This document shows positions 29,779 through 32,985 of a stretch of DNA of 32,985 nucleotides, in pieces (positions within the stretch are counted from its first letter, which is position 1; each line of letters opens with the position of its first letter). The translations under genes and the position numbers were made by a program. Source of the stretch: an uncultured Bacilli bacterium (GTDB taxonomy: Bacteria; Bacillota_I; Bacilli_A; RF39; UBA660); NCBI GenBank assembly GCA_947625505.1, contig CANQON010000018.1:1-32985 (forward strand), in the 5' to 3' direction. The notes beneath the pieces were generated by a model. It saw only the letters and a program-made list of their open reading frames with translations. It ran no database searches and was not told the origin of the DNA.

Positions 29779-30583
29779 AAATATATTTCATATATAGAGC
29801 AGCAGTAGCGTTATCTTTACCATTTTTAACATCTCTAAATTCATAACCATTAGGTATTATATTCTTCTGTTTACGATATACAGCTTCATATACTAATTTT
29901 GCTGCGACATTTTTAGCACTATTTTTACCTATAATAAATTTTATCTTATCATCTGATAAACAATCTGTTACACCATCAGTTAATAGTAATAATCCTTTAT
30001 AGGCTGAATTATGTATTTTTAAAATAGTAGGTTTGGTATTATATTCATGACCTATGCACTTAGTTATTAAACTATTTTGCATATGAAATCTTAATTCATC
30101 TTTTGATAATTCACCATGTTCATAGTATGACCATACTAAAGAGTCATCTTTAGTTAATTGTTTAACCTCATTATCAATTATAGCATAAGCTCTTGAATCA
30201 CCAATATTAGCTATTATTGTATCTTTTTCAGTTACAATTGCACATGTAAGAGTAGTTCCACATTGTGATCTATTATACTCTTTATTATATAAATAATTAT
30301 TTATTTCAATAATTACTTGATGTAATTTTTTAGAACATAATAATGTGGATTTAAAAATATTTGGATTAAGGTTTTTAAACCAGTTTTCTAAGGAATTAAT
30401 AACAAAGTTAGAAGCTAATTCTCCTTGTTCACAACCTCCTAATCCATCAGCTACCGCTAATAATTTAATATTACTATTATGTGGATGGATAAGTGTTGTA
30501 ACACTATCTTCGTTATTATTTCTTACTAATCCTATATCAGTCTTTGATGTTAATATATCTTTCTTTTTCAAGAAATTTAGCAT
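29777..30583 (-). CDS. PP2C-family serine/threonine protein phosphatase
   Basis: The product (268 aa) has the PP2C metal-ligand motifs: TDIGLVRNNNEDS (Glu25, Asp26), AVADGLGG (Asp46, Gly47), CGTTLTCAIV, ANIGDSRAYAI, LLLTDGVTDCL (Asp203) and KDNATAAL (Asp257). Bacterial members such as PrpC/Stp dephosphorylate targets of Ser/Thr kinases in the cytosol. No kinase gene is in the window. GGGGTGA precedes the ATG, and a consensus-like promoter (TTGACA-17-TAGTAT) lies upstream. It is single on the minus strand and convergent with the coiled-coil operon. All metal ligands are present, so it should be active. Confidence 0.88.
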   Translation of the reverse strand: MLNFLKKKDILTSKTDIGLVRNNNEDSVTTLIHPHNSNIKLLAVADGLGGCEQGELASNFVINSLENWFKNLNPNIFKSTLLCSKKLHQVIIEINNYLYNKEYNRSQCGTTLTCAIVTEKDTIIANIGDSRAYAIIDNEVKQLTKDDSLVWSYYEHGELSKDELRFHMQNSLITKCIGHEYNTKPTILKIHNSAYKGLLLLTDGVTDCLSDDKIKFIIGKNSAKNVAAKLVYEAVYRKQKNIIPNGYEFRDVKNGKDNATAALYMKYI

Positions 30584-30612
30584 ATCTATTCACCCCTGAA
30601 TAAGTGCTATCT

Positions 30613-30641
30613 ATACTAGCATTAAAAAAATAATTTGTCAA
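30613..30641 (-). promoter_or_regulatory. Promoter of the PP2C gene
   Basis: On the minus strand TTGACA (30641-30636), a 17-nt spacer and TAGTAT (30618-30613), 29 nt before the ATG. Confidence 0.7.
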
Positions 30642-30691
30642 TTTAATAAATAATATGCATAATATGTCGATAGATTATTGTTTAAATAAAG

Positions 30692-30720
30692 TTGACTTTT
30701 TATTAAGAGATTGCTAAAAT
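30692..30720 (+). promoter_or_regulatory. Promoter of the TPR gene
   Basis: TTGACT at 30692-30697, 17 nt, then TAAAAT at 30715-30720 with a TGC extension. The in-frame TTG at 30711 lies inside this promoter and cannot be the start. Confidence 0.65.
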
Positions 30721-30743
30721 ACTACAGGTCAAGGAGAATTATA

Positions 30744-32105
30744 ATGATAAATACATCAAAGACGTTAATAAAGAAAACATCTTTAGAGGCAACGATTAAA
30801 CGTCTATTATTAATTAAAAATTTAAGTGATGATGATATTTCATATATGAGAAAGTGTTCTTTAGAGTTAATTCAATTAACTAATCATGAGGATGCTAAAT
30901 CATATATTTTTTTGGGTAGAGCTAATTTATTAGCTAATTATTATAAACAAGCTAAAAGATGCTTTAGAAAAGCTATTAGATTAAATTCTTCTTTAGCGTC
31001 ACCATATCATGGATTATTTAAAATTGCTATTATAGAAGAAGATTATCCTTTAGCGTATTCTTATATAAATAAATATGGAGTATTATCAGGTATTGATGTT
31101 AGTATATATAAGAGTTTATTACTTAAGATAAATGAAAATAGTGATATTATTATTCCTTCATCAGAAGAAGTATTAGGGCAACGACATTTATACAAACCTT
31201 TAAGGACTAATTATAAATTGTTAATTGACGCTATTAATAGTAATAATTTTGATAAGGCATATAAACATGTTCAAGTATGTATTAAATTAGTTAAAGAACA
31301 AGGTTATCATTTAGATTTATCTTATTTAGAGAGATTAGTTATAACATTAAAGAACAAAATGTCTTTAGAACAAACTAATAGTGAAAAAAAAGAATTACAA
31401 AATATAGTTGCTACTAGTGATAATTTAGGACATATGTATATGTTATTAATAAAATTACATGAGTTAGATCCTATGGATATAAATAATTTATATATGTTAA
31501 TTGAAATATCAATTGCTTTTGAGAATTATGAACAGGCAAGAATATATTTAAATAAAGCTTATAAAATTAATCCTGATAGTAAAAGAATACAATATTATGA
31601 TGCTTTACTAAGAGAAAAGAATATAGGAATAGATGAATTTATTAAATATATGCGTAAACGCTTACAACTTAATGAATTAGTTAAAAATAGAAAATATCCT
31701 GAAGCTATCAATGTATGTATTGAAAATATTAATACTAATTCTTATTTCTTATATATGATAGGTGTTATTTTATTTAAAGTTGGTAGTTATAGTGAAGCTA
31801 AAAGAGTATTTATGAAATATTTAACTGCTAATTGTACTTCTGAATTAAAAGAAATATATTACTATATGTTTTATATAGATTATAGTTTAGAAAATAATAG
31901 TTATCTTATGTTTGCTCGTAAAGCATTTGAATTATCTAGCTTTGATGGTATTGATGTATCGCTAGATAGTTTTATTAGTTACTTATTATCACTTGATACA
32001 TTTGATAGTAGTAATATTAAAGATATAGAACAAAAATTATTTGTAGGTAAGATGAATATTAATAGTCCTAAATGTTACGTAAATATTAAACAAGAAATAA
32101 TATAA
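30744..32105 (+). CDS. TPR-repeat protein
   Basis: The product (453 aa) is built from helical pairs with TPR features. AKSYIFLGRANLLANYYKQAKRCFRKAIRLN (only the ANYYKQAKRCFRKAIRLN part is distinctive), ENYEQARIYLNKAYKINPDS, and YPEAINVCIENINTNS and SYSEAKRVFMKYL carry the alternating small and bulky residues of the repeat. There is no signal peptide or membrane segment. TPR proteins are scaffolds for protein-protein contact; the partner is unknown. The start is the ATG at 30744 with AAGGAG upstream. It is divergent from the PP2C gene. The stop lies between the arms of the terminator hairpin. Confidence 0.75.
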   Translation: MINTSKTLIKKTSLEATIKRLLLIKNLSDDDISYMRKCSLELIQLTNHEDAKSYIFLGRANLLANYYKQAKRCFRKAIRLNSSLASPYHGLFKIAIIEEDYPLAYSYINKYGVLSGIDVSIYKSLLLKINENSDIIIPSSEEVLGQRHLYKPLRTNYKLLIDAINSNNFDKAYKHVQVCIKLVKEQGYHLDLSYLERLVITLKNKMSLEQTNSEKKELQNIVATSDNLGHMYMLLIKLHELDPMDINNLYMLIEISIAFENYEQARIYLNKAYKINPDSKRIQYYDALLREKNIGIDEFIKYMRKRLQLNELVKNRKYPEAINVCIENINTNSYFLYMIGVILFKVGSYSEAKRVFMKYLTANCTSELKEIYYYMFYIDYSLENNSYLMFARKAFELSSFDGIDVSLDSFISYLLSLDTFDSSNIKDIEQKLFVGKMNINSPKCYVNIKQEII

Positions 32106-32119
32106 TAATTTCTTGTTTT
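32088..32119 (+). terminator. Terminator overlapping the TPR gene stop codon
   Basis: An 11-bp stem (32088-32098 with 32108-32118) has the TAA stop in its loop. The T-tract is short. Confidence 0.6.
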
Positions 32120-32122
32120 AAT

Positions 32123-32151
32123 TTGACAAAATATCTCTTTGATGTTAGTAT
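32123..32151 (+). promoter_or_regulatory. Promoter of the Rossmann-type gene
   Basis: TTGACA at 32123-32128, a 17-nt spacer and TAGTAT at 32146-32151 with a TGT extension. The start site would be near 32158. Confidence 0.7.
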
Positions 32152-32199
32152 AACGAGCAAATGTCGCAGCACGAAGATCCTAATGATAGGAGAAATATT

Positions 32200-32901
32200 A
32201 TGAATGTTAATGCTAAGGATAGAATTAAATATCATCGTATGCTAGGTCGTTATTTAAAAGCATATGGTGAAGAATATAGCGAACGTGAAAGAGAATATAT
32301 TAAAGAAAACTTTTTAAGTGATGCATCAATAAATCCTGATATTATGTTACAGATATATGCTAAATTTGGTATGCTTAATCAAGAAGAAAACTTTTATTTA
32401 GGATTTGCTAGATTAATAGGTCAACGTTATGGATGGGATGCTAAAGTATTAGAAGTTGGTGGAGGATATTTCCCAATGTTTTCTAAATATTTATCTGATT
32501 TACAAAAAGAGCATAATTCTAAAGGAACTGTTACTGTATATGATCCTTTATTAGTTACTTCCAAATTAGGAAGAGTTACTTTAAGAAAAGAAGAATTAAC
32601 TAAAGATATATCTGTTAAAGAGTTTGATTTATTAGTGGGTATTATGCCTTGTGATGCTACTAAAATAATATTAGAAACAGCTATTAAAGAAAATAAAGAG
32701 TTCTTTATAGCGCTTTGTGGATGTATGCCTAATGATGTATATACTCCATATTACTTAAGACAAGTATATTATGATCATTGGGTAGATGGTTTATATGAAT
32801 TAGCTTTGGAACAAGAAAGTCAAGGCTTTGATGTTTTATTTGAAGAAGGACAAACTCATAACTATATGTATCCAATTATAAGTAGTATAAGAAAAAGATA
32901 A
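32200..32901 (+). CDS. Rossmann-fold protein, methyltransferase-like
   Basis: The product (233 aa) has an N-terminal helical part and a Rossmann-like core: AKVLEVGGGYFPMFSKYL, which resembles SAM-binding motif I, followed by TVTVYDPLL, where an acidic residue ends the second strand. Then come FDLLVGIMPCDATKIIL and FFIALCGCMPND. The family is not recognised, and whether it binds SAM is uncertain. It is cytosolic. The start is the ATG at 32200 with AGGAG seven bases upstream. The ATG at 32161 sits at the predicted transcript start and lacks an SD. Confidence 0.55.
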   Translation: MNVNAKDRIKYHRMLGRYLKAYGEEYSEREREYIKENFLSDASINPDIMLQIYAKFGMLNQEENFYLGFARLIGQRYGWDAKVLEVGGGYFPMFSKYLSDLQKEHNSKGTVTVYDPLLVTSKLGRVTLRKEELTKDISVKEFDLLVGIMPCDATKIILETAIKENKEFFIALCGCMPNDVYTPYYLRQVYYDHWVDGLYELALEQESQGFDVLFEEGQTHNYMYPIISSIRKR

Positions 32902-32926
32902 TAATTATTATCTTCAGAGTGTAGAC

Positions 32927-32955
32927 AAACCCCTAGATTTTTTCTAGGGGTTTTC
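32927..32955 (+). terminator. Strong intrinsic terminator
   Basis: A perfect 11-bp stem (32927-32937 with 32943-32953) with four consecutive G-C pairs, a T5 loop and a T-tract. It is the most GC-rich hairpin in the window. Confidence 0.85.
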
Positions 32956-32985
32956 TTATGCAAATTTTAAAAATCAAATTTTGAT

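Noticed and set aside
30345-30599. Plus-strand open frame opposite PP2C
   Set aside because: The PP2C motifs on the minus strand are unambiguous, and this frame has no SD.
32897-32912. Perfect 16-bp A/T palindrome at the end of the last gene
   Set aside because: It has no T-tract and lies 15 bases before a far stronger terminator, so chance A/T symmetry is more likely.
1-32985. Mollicute-type genetic code (TGA as Trp)
   Set aside because: Trp codons seen are TGG, and TGA ends the first DUF4176 gene in an ATGA overlap.

Overview
The window is about 33 kb of very A+T-rich DNA from a low-GC Gram-positive bacterium (Bacillota). It uses the standard bacterial code: Trp is TGG, and TGA serves as a stop at 13137-13139. 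Spacing is compact, Shine-Dalgarno (SD) sequences are AGGAGG-like, and several promoters have a near-consensus sigma-A form with 17-bp spacers. Sporulation genes (spoIID, spoIIQ, cotJ) next to mbl and a DUF1146/YwzB gene point to a lineage with sporulation ancestry. An uncultured gut Bacilli/Erysipelotrichia-type organism is my inference, not something the sequence proves. No insertion sequence, prophage or CRISPR array was seen, and no gene-free gap exceeds about 200 bases.

Layout. (1) 20-3511: a FemAB-like gene on the minus strand, divergent from a MurJ/SpoVB-type flippase gene and a PAP2-like phosphatase gene. (2) 3535-14041: a type VII secretion (T7SSb-like) island. It holds essC, the ubiquitin-like esaB, a predicted lipoprotein with a gluzincin HExxH site, six small helical proteins (two with clear WxG motifs), and two DUF4176-type proteins. 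The second DUF4176-type protein carries nine copies of an LxFDENGVVIAEG unit. EsaA, EssA and EssB are not in the window. (3) 14079-18383: an RpiB-like isomerase, a DUF1146 protein, spoIID, spoIIQ and mbl in the Bacillus order (without murA or spoIIID), then a convergent cotJ operon in which CotJA and CotJB appear fused. (4) 18512-20964: tRNA-His(GTG), then a two-gene envelope unit (DUF6273-like protein plus phosphodiester glycosidase). (5) 20968-24585: a HEPN-like protein, a methyltransferase, CutA, two HD-domain proteins and an ASCH protein. (6) 24629-29749: four unrecognised proteins, mostly long and helical or coiled-coil, ending in a very acidic protein. (7) 29749-32955: a PP2C phosphatase (minus strand), a TPR protein and a Rossmann/methyltransferase-like protein.

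How the genes fit together. The T7SS island reads as three transcription units: essC-esaB; the lipoprotein peptidase followed by the small helical substrate-like genes; and the DUF4176 repeat pair with its own promoter. The strongest candidate for something undescribed is this pared-down T7SS, with its surface peptidase and FDENGVV repeat proteins. The spoIID-spoIIQ-mbl-cotJ block links peptidoglycan remodelling at engulfment to cell shape and spore coat. Intrinsic terminators repeatedly overlap the stop codon of the gene they end, which indicates strong compaction.
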